A stretch of 64,000 nucleotides of DNA from Mesostigma viride (lineage: Eukaryota > Streptophyta > Mesostigmatophyceae > Mesostigmatales > Mesostigmataceae): the NCBI GenBank assembly GCA_009746045.1, contig RPFO01000167.1, forward strand, positions 1,688,011-1,752,010. Reading direction: 5' to 3'. Numbering within the stretch: the stretch's first letter is position 1; every line of letters begins with the position of its first letter. Under the pieces are notes generated by a model that was not told the origin of the DNA, did not search any database, and worked only from the letters and a program-made list of their open reading frames with translations. Shown here piece after piece: positions 44,701 to 56,102 of this stretch. The position numbers were made by a program, and so were the translations under genes.

Positions 44701-46743
44701 TAAAAAAGTCATTCAGCCCCTTGGCAGTGGGACTCCAAGATACATACTTGGGGACAGAATCATATCGTGTCCAATAGTCCACAAAGGGTATGACCGCCTG
44801 CAAACATTAGCAGAAGAGCAGGGGCAGAGAGATCACGGTCAGCAGCCGCTTCTCTGGTAGCTGAACCATAAGTAGCATTCTGACCTTGCTGTCAGTTCCT
44901 CACATGAACTGATCCCTGCTGGCCTTTAATTATTTCTGACATGTAATATTCCTGATCAACAAAAGATCCTGTCAAGAACTGTTGTGCTTTTACGCTACGT
45001 TTTTCAAGTAGCTTCTCTTATCATCCTAATATAATAGTAGTATTTTAATTTGCAACATGCATGGATCATACATTCGCCAACCTGCTACCATTTGGAGGAG
45101 GCAAGATCTTGAAAGAGACGTGGTAAGCCAGTAGTCTATTCTCGAGCGCAGTAGTCTATTCTCTACATTACAATATTTTGTTTTCTCAGTTAAAGCCACG
45201 GTGCATGGCGCACCAGAACCACTGGAACTTGATAGCTTACCTTAAGCCCCCTCTTCTTCATCTCCGAGAGAACAAAATCCATTCCTGCACTCAAAGTTCA
45301 GAAGTACAGGGAAGGGACAAGGCACTCGGAACGCCGGAGTTGACTTTTCATAATAAAAATATTTGCTGCTGGAAACCTCTGAAGGACAATAGTTATAGTA
45401 ACAATGGACAGTCAAGATCATGCAAGCATCTGTGCTGGAATGAGTGTTACCTTCCAACTTTGAGTAGTCGTACATCCCAGGTGCGGTTTGAAGAGGTGAT
45501 CCTGCAAATAGCACAAAAAGTTGAAGCAGAGGACACGGTGGGTGAAACAGACTATAAGTAACACATCCAGGTTGCCCCATCAACAAATGGTCACAAGCAG
45601 TGGGCCAAGATTTGACTGTCTACTATGCATACTGTGCCCCTAGCCGTGCCCTCATATTATGAATACAAAAGGTAAAATGTAAATGCGTGGGAAACTAAGC
45701 TAGCTAGAGTCTTCATGCATTTCAGCAAATCACAAAAGAGATAAACATGCTTGTTGGCTCACCAGACAACAGCCCATCGTATCTGGCACACATAAGTTGC
45801 TAACCAGACGACATGAGGGAGCTGTCTAACGTCATATGAAAAATAAACATGAAAAGACTCTCACCATTGATCCCGAACCCCCAGGTACGCACGATGGAAG
45901 CACCAGCTCTTTGGAGGTTATCAAGGGTCGCTGCAATAAACCACAATCGCGGAAATGAAGAGGAAGAAAGCAGCACAAGAGTATAAGGTCAAGATATTTT
46001 GAAAACAAATTATGCTATTCGGATAAAAAAGGTGGATCGATCGTTATCAACAAGGCAAAGGACACATTATGATGGGCTACTCACCAGTTACAGCCCATCG
46101 CCGCCCATTCGTTGCATCATCCATCAGGTAGGGACTATTAGCTCCGTTAAAAAGGAATTCCTCGCATCCCAGCATAAACCTGCCACGCTCAGCCCTGACA
46201 AAAGGGTTGTTTGCGCTCGAGACAGCCTGTGGATCGAACGCCACCAACATATCGAGATCAGCGTCGGCAGCCTGCGAAACAGGCTCGAGAGGCGACACGC
46301 CGTTCAGATCACTTTCGGCTTTGGCCAACTCGTCAGGTGTTGGATCGGGATTAGAAAGGTAGGAGTTGTCGTACTGAAGATCGGCAGCCTGGGATTCGGG
46401 ATCGCCGAAGGCCTCCTCAAATTGTGGGGCAAAAGTCGCGTCGCCCCCTTCCACCTCGAAGATGATCGCTTCCGTAGTTGCTGGAGCTTGTCCTTGAGGT
46501 GATTCGGAGGCACCCCCGGCTACTTGAGCCTGTTGTAAATGACGAGCTTCAGCAGCCTGTCCGAAAACCCCCGAAGCAGTAAAGGAAAACGAAAAAGGAA
46601 AGTTAGTGCTTGCGATAAAAGTAGATATTGGATACAAGGCCGGCTGCTTTAAAAGAGGATCAGCGCTGTCACGATTGGTTACTGACCTTGCTGCCGGCCA
46701 TGCACAACAGCAAGAGCAAGAAGAGACGAATGTGTTTGCCCAT
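41797..46743 (-). CDS. secreted GH5 endo-beta-1,4-mannanase, gene 2 (14 exons)
   Basis: Minus-strand exons in order: 46687-46743, 46085-46556, 45865-45930, 45451-45501, 45241-45284, 44690-44797, 44299-44417, 44101-44164, 43611-43762, 43094-43181, 42754-42805, 42434-42455, 42015-42203, 41797-41815. Together they are 1503 nt, encoding 500 aa, open throughout. Exon 1 is a signal peptide (M-G-K-H-I-R plus a Leu run). Exon 2 adds an acidic linker with N-P-D-P-T-P-D-E at 88-95, shared with gene 3. Catalytic residues: E304 (G-N-E-I, not the usual N-E-P) and E417 (E-E-F-G). The 44299/44298 junction is a GC donor (AG/GCAAGT). The 22-nt exon 12 matches that of gene 1 in length and phase. The last five codons (L-P-G-S-C) and stop are the least certain part. 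Confidence 0.87.
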
Positions 46744-47972
46744 ATTATATATCGGAAGGCTGCAGATCAAAACGGTATCTAGTCTTTAATTTGACGTATG
46801 AGCAGGTCAATGAAGGAATAGCAAGGTATGCTCGGGGGAAGAAGATATGGCGTACGAGGTGATGGATGACTAGGGAAAGCAGTTGCCTTCAAGCTTACGG
46901 AAGCAGCTGGTGCGGGTGAGACTTGATGAAGATGGCGTGCTGGCCACACATTTATGCATTAATGTTTTGCGCCAGCACACATGGATGCAGACGGCTGCGC
47001 ACATATAGTAGTACCAGATCTAGAGCAGCAAATCATCCAGGCGAGGACGATCGTCAGTGGGTCGGGCACTGCGAAATGCGCTGCTTCCCTGAGCCTTCTT
47101 AATTAATGCAGCGCCTTGCAGTTGCTGAGGGCTCATAATTATGGAAACGTCGCAATGCGGTGTCAACTGACAAATGAGTGCTAACTGGGCAATTCTGTTT
47201 GGGCAGGCAATCGCACGCGAATCTACGTGAATGCAGGTCAGTGGTCAGTCGACTGATGACTCACGTGGGGACAGGTGCCACGTGTCAAGCGATGGCAGGT
47301 CCCGGGGCTTCAACTTATCCCCTGTTCAGCCAGGGTTCAGCCCGTTTATTTGGTCAGTCAGTCGTCACTCGTCAGTTGGATGACTTGGATCCCATGCCGC
47401 ACATCGGCAGCAGTGAGTCCATACACGTGTAACGGCCAGCTGTTAGGTTTACCATTATAGATGATTGTATCCGTTGTGGTGGAGCGGGTTCGATGATTGC
47501 GCCTACTGTAATAAAACAGCCTGCCTTCAGTAGCAATCTCACAACGCGCGAGCCAGACCAGACTCCAGTCTCCAGCAGTGCCAATTATTAGTGCACACAC
47601 GAATCACGTTCGGAGGATGCCATCTTTATAAAATTCTAATTGCGGGCAGTTTACACGCGCGCGTGCACGCAGCGTGTATGCGGTCGACCCCACTTGATTA
47701 ATAAAAAGAAAAAAAAATCTAACTAGAAGGGACAATGGCCCATTTCAGGGAAGAGCGCATTAACATGCTTTGCGTGCATGACACGATGACCTGATACGGT
47801 CGTAGACGTTTTTCTTGGAGGCCCAGCGTCACAGACATCATGCTTATGTAACGGCACCTCTGAAAGGGCGATGGTGCAGAAAAGTTAGCGGTTTCGGCTT
47901 GTTGTCCGGTTAGAGGCTGTGTCATTACTTGCCATTTACTTGGCGCTGTCAGCGATGCATCTTCGGTTCGCC
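46744..47972. promoter_or_regulatory. divergent intergenic region between GH5 gene 2 and FUN14 gene
   Basis: About 1.2 kb between two start codons pointing away from each other. CATATTATATA lies next to the GH5 start, and a palindromic CGCGCGCGTGCACGC near 47656. No factor sites can be assigned with confidence. Confidence 0.35.
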
Positions 47973-49462
47973 ATGGCAAACCTGTTGCTACCATTACGTT
48001 TCCCAGCTGGTCTGTCTCCGCTGCTTGCTACAAGGAAGGCTCGTCGTCACTCTCGACGGCTGCCAATGAACTGTGACGGCGGAAGAGGGGGAAGAGGCAA
48101 CAGCAGTGGTAGTGGCGGTGGTCGCCGCTGGAATGATGGAGGGGAGGGGGGTCAGAGTGGCCCCAACGTCCCCTTTGCGTTATGCTGTGTTGCAGGCGCC
48201 TGGTTAGCGCGGCCGTCTGTTGCCTTTGCGCGGACGCATAGTACGGAAAAATCGAAAGCGCCTGCACACGGGCGTACAGCATCGGAACCGGAGTCAGCAC
48301 CTACAGCGTTGAGCGGGATTAACCCAGTGGTCGTTAACCTGGGCGTCAGTGGCGTTGCGGGGTTCATCAGCGCAAAGTTTCTCAAGTCCATCGGCCGCAT
48401 GATCATGATGGGCCTAGGTCTTATGCTCTTGCTGGTGCAAGTAATGACGTAAGTGTCTTGCTTGGATGTTGAATGTTAGCGTTGTCGATTACTAGGCAGC
48501 AGCTTCACTAAGCGCAGTTTCCTCCGGGGAGGGGTCCCGTCTGAGCCGGTTAGATAAACCTGCATGCGAATCTTTTCGCTGTCTTACAAGGGCAATACTG
48601 CTGTTGTGAGATTGTTATTTGTTTGCTTAGTGAGGCCGTCGAAGGTTTTGTTGATACATAATGGCTTCCTCCTTTGGTAAGCCTGATGTTACACGCTGCT
48701 TCACTTGTTGTGGACGTCTACTAGAAGTTAAGTTAGATCAGCTTGCATTTATGCGCTATGTTTTTGCCTATTGGCCTTGCCACGGGCGAATCAAGTTTAT
48801 TTAGCGTGGTGCCTAGAACTGGGCAAAGTGACTCCTTTATTTGGGACGCGTGACCCTCGCGAAGCCCTGTATGGTGGTCATGGTCACTTGAATGGTCACT
48901 CTAATGGTCACTCCAAGGGGTAGCCCTCGCACAGCCTAGGCTATACCTTCGTCTTGTGGTTCTTACGTGGAAACACTGTTATAATATATATACTCACAAA
49001 AATTGAGACACAGAACAAGAGAAGCACAAGCTGCTATAGCCCAAAAGGCCTGAACGTTCCTACCACACACGCACACACCCTCAGTGCTTGCTGGGCCAAC
49101 AACAATTTTGGCATCTGTGCTGAAATTGGAACAGTGTTTAGAGTGAGGCGCCATTGAAGTATGGCCTGCGTAACTATAGGGTCTGATATGCCCACCTTGA
49201 TGAGTGCCATTACTTGATGTGTGCGTCGCTGACTTTCCCATCCTTGCTCCCTGGATGTGCCTTGGTTTTGAATTACTGCAGGTATTATGGGTGGATCTCT
49301 GTCAACTGGGCAAAAGTCAATGAGCAGTTCATGCAGTACATGCACGTACGTGGCGGTGTTCGCCAGTTCAACTCACTTTTTGAGAGGACCACTGCCCTTC
49401 TTAGCACGGGCCTTCCCTCAGTAGCAGGCTTTTACGCAGGATTCATGGCTGGCATCAAGTAA
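47973..49462 (+). CDS. FUN14-domain membrane protein, probably organelle-targeted (2 exons)
   Basis: Exons 47973-48448 and 49282-49462 (AC/GTAAGT ... CTGCAG/G) give 218 aa. ATG 47973 is preferred for its GCCATGG context; in-frame ATGs at 47919 and 47955 are alternatives. Residues 1-60 are Arg/Ser/Gly-rich with few acids, like a chloroplast or mitochondrial transit peptide. Residues about 115-218 form the FUN14 domain: V-N-L-G-V-S-G-V-A-G-F, a hydrophobic membrane segment M-M-G-L-G-L-M-L-L-L-V (145-155), Y-Y-G-W-I-S-V-N-W, and the C-terminal G-F-Y-A-G-F-M-A-G. FUN14 proteins are small organelle membrane proteins; the metazoan FUNDC1 is a mitophagy receptor, while the plant role is largely unknown. 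I see no LC3-binding motif. The single intron (833 bp) splits the domain. Confidence 0.85.
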
Positions 49463-50659
49463 GGTGCAATGACAGCATACTTCAACACGAGTTGATATTG
49501 CAGGCCAAAAGAATAATTGCAGCTTGGAATCTTATTGTTGCCCTGTTTTCTACTACCATCTACTTGTAGACAGCAGCCTGATGTTGATGCCCTTCGTAAG
49601 ACGCACGGCCAAAACTGCAATTATAATCGTTTTCAGGTAACCATGCACCAACTCCACCATGCACCATGCACCATGCACCAACGTCCGTCCTATAGTCAGC
49701 AAAAGTGGGTGCGAGAGGTCCCCAGTTCGATTCCGGCCTGGATTCATTTGCAGATCGCGTTTTCCGCGGACCGGCACTGAACGCAAATGGTTTTCACCTT
49801 TGCGGCGTGCCAAATCAGAATGCAAAAACTTGTTGACACAAACTAGTAACGCAGCGCCGGTTTGAAACCGCAATTGATAGGCTGGGTCGTCACATTTTGG
49901 AGACGTAGCTTAGCGCATTGACCTGTCCATAGCAGCATGACTCCCCAATTATACGCAAGCACGAGTTTAATTAATCAATTAATTAATAGCAGCGTGGCCC
50001 AACGTCTGCAAACGTTGTTTCATTTAGGATAAGTATTGCAAGTTGGTCCTGGAGTCTAACCAAGATCTCGTCTTACTGAGATCGTCAAGATAACTTATCT
50101 CCGGATCTGTGCAGTCCAAAAGTAATACTACTGAGATGGAGGGTATGTCAGGGTCAAGGTCTATGCCCCAGCTAGTCCGCGCGCAGGCGGGCCGCCGCGC
50201 CTGTACGTGGATCGACTTGAAATCCGTGATAGCTAGGCTGGGAATGTACATGTACATGTGCATGTTACCCTAGGTAGTAGATGGCCGGACTGGGATCACG
50301 CGCCCGAGCAGCGTCGACTGGTTTGTCTACAGGTTCCTTCGGTGGAGGGCCACTCGACCTACTCTCTGACGGTGGGCGTCGGTTACGCACCGCACTCTGG
50401 CCACCCTGAACAAGATCGCAAGGACATCATTGCTTCAGGAGCTGGAGAACGGCACCCCGGCTGGTCGCAACAACCTCGCTCTGCTACTGGAGTATGGAAC
50501 GCAACGCTTCCACAAGGTACTGGAGTACTTATGTCATGCAGCACGCCCCCGACGGTACAGTCTCCAACTAAAACGGCAACACTGCACTTTTTGCTGATTT
50601 TCTTACGACATCAGTGCCACAGGGCATTACCCCGCCATGTCCACTGCCATGAAGCCACG
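49463..50659. other. intergenic with retroelement debris
   Basis: Contains a short CATGCAC repeat (49645-49680), a GTTCGATTCC string near 49729 and a degraded copy of the LINE tail motif (49939-49965, then TTTAATTAAT). A frame at 50375-50530 (L-L-Q-E-L-E-N-G-T-P and so on) looks protein-like but is unassigned. Confidence 0.4.
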
Positions 50660-51885
50660 AGCCACGCGGTAGCCATGGCTGACGGCGGAGCTCATAACTT
50701 TCACGTTTGGGCACCAAATTCGGCTGTGACTATCACAATCGCTTCGTCTTTCTAAGACGCCCACGCTGATATAGTTTTCCGAAGCTATTACGCAATCTAT
50801 GACGAGCAAACGCTCCTCGACGCAACGCAGCCTGGCGGCTGCGCTAAGCCATGAAAATACGTCTGCAGCTTCGGCTGCAGCTTCGCCCTCAGGTCCGGCA
50901 GGCAGCGGTACGTGACAGTAGTCGCGCACTGGTGGTCGCCTCGAACCCTCCCGGGCTTAATGCCTCGCCTTCTGCATCGCCTGAGCCCAAACGCAGCCGC
51001 CCAGCCGAACCTAGCTGGTCTGAGCACGACTTTGACGTCGACAGGTTATTTTCCGCCTTCGACGTCCACAGACCCGGCTATTTCGACATGCCACACATCA
51101 GGATACTGGAGCTCGTGTCTTATGGCCGGGTCGTACACCGGCCTCCCTTCTTGACCTGTGCCAGCGCCTCCGACGCCATAATTGCCCTTCCGCAGCCAGT
51201 CTGACGGCCAGTTTCAGCACCGCGAACCTAGTGACCTGACTGGTTGGTCCCGACCGCGCCTTAATTCAGCTCGCCGCCCTCTTTTTCATCCTTCAGCGCT
51301 GTGCCGCGGACCTCTGGAAACCCGCCCCCTTGACCGAATCCACCTTCCTCCTCCACCTCCACGAAGACATGCCACAGCACGTGACGCCCCTCGCTGCAGA
51401 TGTGGCAGCTGTGGCCGCCGAACGCTGGCTGCTGAGCTCCCCACCATATAATCCCCACCGCCACCGCCGCCCTCCTCGCCTTCCCCCCCCCCCCCTCCGC
51501 CTCCACTGACTCCATCACCGCCCAGCTCCGCGACATCGACCAGCGCCTCAAGGACAATGCCACCGCCATGGAGGTCCTGCAAAACACCGCAGGCCTCACC
51601 GCCAAGGCGGTGAAGGACATTGCCGCCAAGCCAGCCCCAGCTGGCCTGGCTGGCGATGCTCCTCCCATCCCGACCTGGGCGGACATGCTTAAGCAGCACA
51701 CCACCTCCACCACCTCCACCGTCGCAGCACAGCTCCAGCAGCAGACGCTTGACCTCCGCGAGGAGGCCGAGCTCGCCAAGCGCAGCCTTAACGTCATCGT
51801 CAAGAACTTTGACATGGAGGAAGGTGAGAATTCCGAGAAGCTTGCACGTGCGTTTGAGAGAGAAATGCGATGTCGCACCCATTAA
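50660..51885 (+). pseudogene. LINE 5' end: leader and ORF1 with coiled coil, frameshifted and truncated
   Basis: The leader (from 50668, GCCATGGCTGACGGCGGAGC) and the ATG at 50799 match the minus-strand copy at 10.74-11.15 kb. ORF1 begins M-T-S-K-R-S-S-T-Q, stops after 38 codons and resumes in another frame (S-R-P-A-E-P-S-W-S-E-H-D). It shifts again near a C-run at about 51486 and ends with a coiled-coil-like stretch (I-T-A-Q-L-R-D-I-D-Q-R-L) followed by L-N-V-I-V-K-N-F-D, which resembles the start of an L1-type ORF1 RRM. The element is cut at 51885, where TTAATTAA and the tail motif begin. It is non-functional. Confidence 0.6.
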
Positions 51886-51903
51886 TTAATTATAATTAAT
51901 TAG

Positions 51904-51933
51904 ACTCGTGCTCCTGTTGGGGAGTCACGGAGC
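51904..51933 (+). repeat. LINE-tail stem-loop motif, copy 1
   Basis: The motif opens ACTCGTGCTCCTGTTGGGGA and closes GTCACGGAGC. Read on the minus strand it folds as GTGCTCC...GGAGCAC. TTAATTA precedes it and TTTTAACCCC plus (GATG)n follows. Further copies: 52269-52298, 54194-54223, 56108-56147 (inverted, longer) and 49939-49965 (degraded). Confidence 0.75.
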
Positions 51934-51945
51934 ATTTTAACCCCG

Positions 51946-52245
51946 ATGGATGGATATGGATGGATGGATGGATGGATGGATGGATGGATGGATGGATGGA
52001 TGGATGGATGGATGGATGGATGGATGGATGGATGGATGGATGGATGGATGGATGGATGGATGGATGGATGGATGGATGGATGGATGGATGGATGGATGGA
52101 TGGATGGATGGATGGATGGATGGATGGATGGATGGATGGATGGATGGATGGATGGATGGATGGATGGATGGATGGATGGATGGATGGATGGATGGATGGA
52201 TGGATGGATGGATGGATGGATGGATGGATGGATGGATGGATGGAT
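51946..52245. repeat. (GATG)n array, about 75 units
   Basis: Perfect GGAT tetranucleotide run between two stem-loop tail motifs. The Trp-Met-Asp-Gly frames across it are artefacts. Confidence 0.95.
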
Positions 52246-52268
52246 GGTTTAATTAATTAATTAATTAG

Positions 52269-52298
52269 ACTCGTGCTCCCGTTGGGGAGTCACGGAGC
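52269..52298 (+). repeat. LINE-tail stem-loop motif, copy 2
   Basis: Same 30-nt motif, preceded by four TTAA units and followed by TTAACCCC(GATG)3. It lies directly at the 3' end of the minus-strand LINE. Confidence 0.8.
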
Positions 52299-54098
52299 AT
52301 TAACCCCGATGGATGGATGGATGGGTGCACACATTCCTACCGGTCTAATCTATCTACATTGGCTACATACTACATCTAGCTAACAACATTCTAACTACAA
52401 CATCTATCTAGGCAGCCGCACGCTGCCCTAGGGGGGGCTATCTAGCGTGCCTCCCGCGGGATTGCACACGCGGGCGCTTCCCCACTGGGGGGGGCTCGTT
52501 GTCCTCTATGACCTGGGCCCACTTGGCCTTGTCCATCATCTTCTTCCAAATCACGGAGAGGCCTAGGCCCCCCATGTCCTCTACTAGCTGTTCCTTGAAG
52601 GTGCGGGCCTTGCGGCGTCTAACATTACTGGGCCCAGCCCACGTCAGGAGGTGCCGGCCAGGCTGGGCTGGTCGCAGTCCTGCGGGGGGGCCACGTGAGG
52701 TGTCTACCTGGTTGGTGCGAGCTAGGTGCCCTACTAGCTGCAGGCGGCGTTGCTTAATTGTGCTGGTGATATAGGGCATGCCCTGGTACAGGTCCTCATT
52801 GCGGACATGAGCAGCATATCCTACTCTGAAAATGGAACGCAGCATGCTGGTGACCGCGCCGTCCAGCTTGCGGGCCAGGTCGGCGGTGAGGGTCCACGTC
52901 TCGGCGCCATACGTGAGAACAGGAAGGACGAGGACCTTGAACAGGTCCTGTTTCTCGATCTTGCCCAGGGGCTTGCGCCACAGGGCCCGGTACTGGCGTA
53001 AAGCGTGCCAGGCGAGGGAGATGCGGTGGTCCACATCAACCTCGCAGCTAGGGAGCAGGCTGCCCAGCAGCTTAACGCGGTCCCGATACAGGACTCGAGA
53101 GCCGTCTAGGAGATAGAGGGGCGGCGCTGGGTTGGTGAGCCCAACCGCCAGGGCCTCTGTCTTCTTGCTGACCTCAAGCCCCACTGCACGGGCCTCGAGA
53201 GCCAGGCAGTCAAGCCATGTCTGCACGTGCTCAGTGTCCTCGAAGAGGGTGGTGTCGTCTGCGTAAATGATGTCTGCTAGCCGAATCTCCGTGTCCGCAC
53301 CGCCATGCCAGAATTTGTTAGCAACCTGCACTCCTGGTTCCCTGCCCACGATGCGGGCAAATCGCTTGCGCGCCTGAATCATGACGTATTCGACAACAAT
53401 AATGAACAGGTAGGGCGACAGCACGCAGCCCTGCCACACACCCTTCTGTAAAGGGCATGGGGGCGTGGTCCCGTAATAAGAAGTGCGCACCGAAGTGGTG
53501 GACCCTTCATACAGGTTGCGGATGACAGCAATCAGGGGGCGGGGGATCCGGAACAACTCGAGGATGTCCCAAAGCGCAGGCCAGAAAACCGAATCGAAGG
53601 CTTTGATGAAGTCCACCAGCACAAGGTGCAAAGGGGACTCACCAGGCTGAAGGCGTTGCAGTTCCTCCACCAGTCTGCGAGTAGCGAAGAGCGCCTGTAC
53701 TGTGTTGCGACCTGAACGGAAGCCGTGCTGAGTCTCGCTGAGGTGACCGTCAAGGGCCGTGCGCAGGCGGTTCAGGATGAGCCGCATAAGAAGCTTGAGG
53801 GGGGCACTTTGAATGCACACCCCTCTGTAGTTGCCGGGGTCGGCAGGCGACCCCTTGTTCTTGTACAGCATCGTGCGAAAACTGTGTTGCCAGGCCGCTG
53901 GAGGTGGTTGCGACGACAGCAGAAGGCGGTTGCAGATGTCCCGGAAGAGCAGCATAACTCCTGTGTCCTCGAATTCGGCTGCAAGTTTTACAACTGCGGC
54001 CGGAATCTCGTCAGAGCCGGTGGCTGCGTCATAACGCAGGCGCTGGACCGCCTCCGTGACCTCGCGAGAGGTGAAAGGAGGCATGTCAGACGGGTCGC
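52299..54098 (-). mobile_element. non-LTR retrotransposon (LINE), ORF2 part, minus strand
   Basis: Includes the reverse-transcriptase ORF 52438-54084 and its 3' UTR (52437 down to about 52310, ending ACCGGTAGGAATGTGTGCAC and GATG units). The 5' side stops in (GATG)n at 54099 without an endonuclease domain, so the element is 5'-truncated. Two further 3' fragments lie at 55240-55525 and 55588-55988. Confidence 0.85.
52438..54084 (-). CDS. LINE reverse transcriptase (ORF2 C-terminal part, 548 codons)
   Basis: Intact minus-strand frame. RT blocks are in order: N-Y-R-G-V (85-89), H-G-F-R-S-G-R-N-T (120-128), [10 protein letters not shown] (156-165, catalytic Asp158), [10 protein letters not shown] (216-224) and Y-A-D-D (274-277). 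The thumb/C-terminal region includes T-Y-G-A-E-T-W and G-H-L-A-R. It copies element RNA at a nicked target. The ORF begins at M-P-P-F-T-S-R inside the RT finger region; the upstream apurinic-type endonuclease is missing. The C-terminus is followed by the 3' UTR. The clade was not determined. The unbroken frame suggests recent insertion. Confidence 0.88.
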
Positions 54099-54172
54099 CA
54101 ATGGATGGATGGATGGATGGATGGATGGATGGATGGATGGATGGATGGATGGATGGATGGATGGATGGATGG
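54099..54172. repeat. (GATG)n array at the 5' edge of the LINE
   Basis: About 18 GATG units followed by TTAATTAATTAATTAATTAA. Confidence 0.95.
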
Positions 54173-54189
54173 ATTAATTAATTAATTAA

Positions 54190-54515
54190 TTAAACTCGTG
54201 CTCCCGTTGGGGAGTCACGGAGCACCGAAGTGCTTTTAATCCCTGTGTGTGCACTACAGGAGAAAGGGCAGAGACCCCCAGTCTCCTTCATGCCAAAGGC
54301 ATGCCACAGCTGCAATCGGGCGCGGCTAGCTAAAAGGACAGGCTAACGATCCGGCAAACTGTGGGTGCAATAAGGCCCATGTGAGCATATCATAGCAAGG
54401 AGCGTGGGCAAGTAATCTGAACATAGCCAGGGCGTAGCATGGCTGTACTAGGACTTGGGGCTCAGACGCAAAAGATCTGAGCTCCGCCGTCAGCCATGTA
54501 CCGCCGTCAGCCATT
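54190..54515 (-). mobile_element. short non-autonomous element: LINE leader joined to LINE tail
   Basis: On the minus strand it starts with CATGGCTGACGGCGGAGCTC, identical in part to the LINE leader at 50668. It has about 250 bp of non-coding sequence and ends with GGGATTAAAAGCACTTC, the stem-loop motif and TTAATTAA. The shared 5' and 3' ends without ORFs suggest a LINE-mobilised SINE-like derivative. Confidence 0.5.
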
Positions 54516-54542
54516 TTTCGTCCAGAATGCAAGCTTCCGCAG

Positions 54543-55240
54543 AATGGATGGATGGATGGATGGATGGATGGATGGATGGATGGATGGATGGATGGATGGA
54601 TGGATGGATGGATGGATGGATGGATGGATGGATGGATGGATGGATGGATGGATGGATGGATGGATGGATGGATGGATGGATGGATGGATGGATGGATGGA
54701 TGGATGGATGGATGGATGGATGGATGGATGGATGGATGGATGGATGGATGGATGGATGGATGGATGGATGGATGGATGGATGGATGGATGGATGGATGGA
54801 TGGATGGATGGATGGATGGATGGATGGATGGATGGATGGATGGATGGATGGATGGATGGATGGATGGATGGATGGATGGATGGATGGATGGATGGATGGA
54901 TGGATGGATGGATGGATGGATGGATGGATGGATGGATGGATGGATGGATGGATGGATGGATGGATGGATGGATGGATGGATGGATGGATGGATGGATGGA
55001 TGGATGGATGGATGGATGGATGGATGGATGGATGGATGGATGGATGGATGGATGGATGGATGGATGGATGGATGGATGGATGGATGGATGGATGGATGGA
55101 TGGATGGATGGATGGATGGATGGATGGATGGATGGATGGATGGATGGATGGATGGATGGATGGATGGATGGATGGATGGATGGATGGATGGATGGATGGA
55201 TGGATGGATGGACTGATGGATGGATGGATGGATGGATGGG
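54543..55240. repeat. (GATG)n array, about 174 units
   Basis: 700 bp of nearly perfect GATG, with one GACTGATG interruption near 55210. It abuts the 3' end of the truncated LINE at 55240. Long frames across it are artefacts. Confidence 0.95.
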
Positions 55241-55525
55241 TGCAACAGTCCTACCGGTCTAATCTATCTACAACAGCTATCTACAACATCTATCTACAAA
55301 ATCTATCAACATCAACTCTATACCCTAGGGGATCTGTCTGGCGTGCCTCCCGCAGGTTTGCACACGCGGGCGCTTCCCCACGGGGGGGGGGCTCGTTGTC
55401 CTCTATGTCCTGGGCCCACTTGGCCTTGTCCATCATCTTTTTCCAAATCACGGAGAGGCCGGCCTAGGCCCCCCGTGCCCTCTACTAGCTGAACATTCTT
55501 TGAAGGTGCGGGCCATGCGGCGCAG
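55240..55525 (-). mobile_element. 5'-truncated LINE copy, minus strand
   Basis: Matches 52310-52620 of the complete copy: 3' UTR with CCTACCGGTCTAATCTATCT, then the ORF2 C-terminus (CACACGCGGGCGCTTCCCCA). It lacks everything upstream. It meets the plus-strand copy head to head across about 60 bp. Confidence 0.85.
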
Positions 55526-55587
55526 CACCCATGCATTACAAATCGTGGTGCGCTCACCATTACCTGTCCACGTCATTTCAAGCAGCG

Positions 55588-55988
55588 TAGTTGCAGCTAG
55601 TGAGGGCACTTAGCTCGTACAAATTAATCCTGGTAGACACTTCTCGTGGCCCACCCGTGCGCAGGGCTGCTGCCCGCTCAGGGCTCCGGGCAGGCACCTC
55701 CTCACGTGAGATGGGCGCAGCCATGTACTTAGACGCTGTAAGGCCCGCACATTCAAAGAGTAGCTCAACTGGTAGAGGATATAGCCCCCCCGGGGGGCTA
55801 GGCCTCTCCTTGATTTGGAAAAAGATGCAGGACAAGGCCAACTGGGCCCAGGTAGTAGAGGACAATGACCCCCCTGCTGACAATGGGGATGATGCGTATT
55901 TGCACCTACGGGAAGCATGCCCTGGGAGCGACCGCTAGGGTCTGGCTCCATCTAGAATTTAGACCGGCAGGACAATTGTGTGCCGGAC
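55588..55988 (+). mobile_element. 5'-truncated LINE copy, plus strand, CCCT tail
   Basis: From GCAGCTAGTGAGGGCACTTA it follows the sense sequence of LINE ORF2 to its C-terminus (L-S-L-I-W-K-K-M), then the 3' UTR TAGACCGGCAGGACAATTGT. Its tail is (CCCT)n (55988-56102) instead of (CATC)n, followed by an inverted stem-loop motif and TTTAATTC. Confidence 0.8.
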
Positions 55989-56102
55989 ATCCCTCCCTCC
56001 CTCCCTCCCTCCCTCCCTCCCTCCCTCCCTCCCTCCCTCCCTCCCTCCCTCCCTCCCTCCCTCCCTCCCTCCCTCCCTCCCTCCCTCCCTCCCTCCCTCC
56101 CT
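55988..56102. repeat. (CCCT)n array, tail of LINE copy
   Basis: About 29 CCCT units, then CGAGGTTAACACCCCGCGAC, the longer version of the tail motif. Confidence 0.95.

Noticed and set aside
49690-49745. tRNA or tRNA-derived SINE
   Set aside because: GTTCGATTCC is present but the T-stem does not pair and no convincing anticodon arm is seen.
50258-50755. 165-codon ORF
   Set aside because: Runs into the LINE leader and has no domain; a second frame in it looks equally protein-like, so neither is supported.
54455-55467. Trp-Met-Asp-Gly or His-Pro-Ser-Ile repeat proteins
   Set aside because: Translations of a (GATG)n array; open in every frame.
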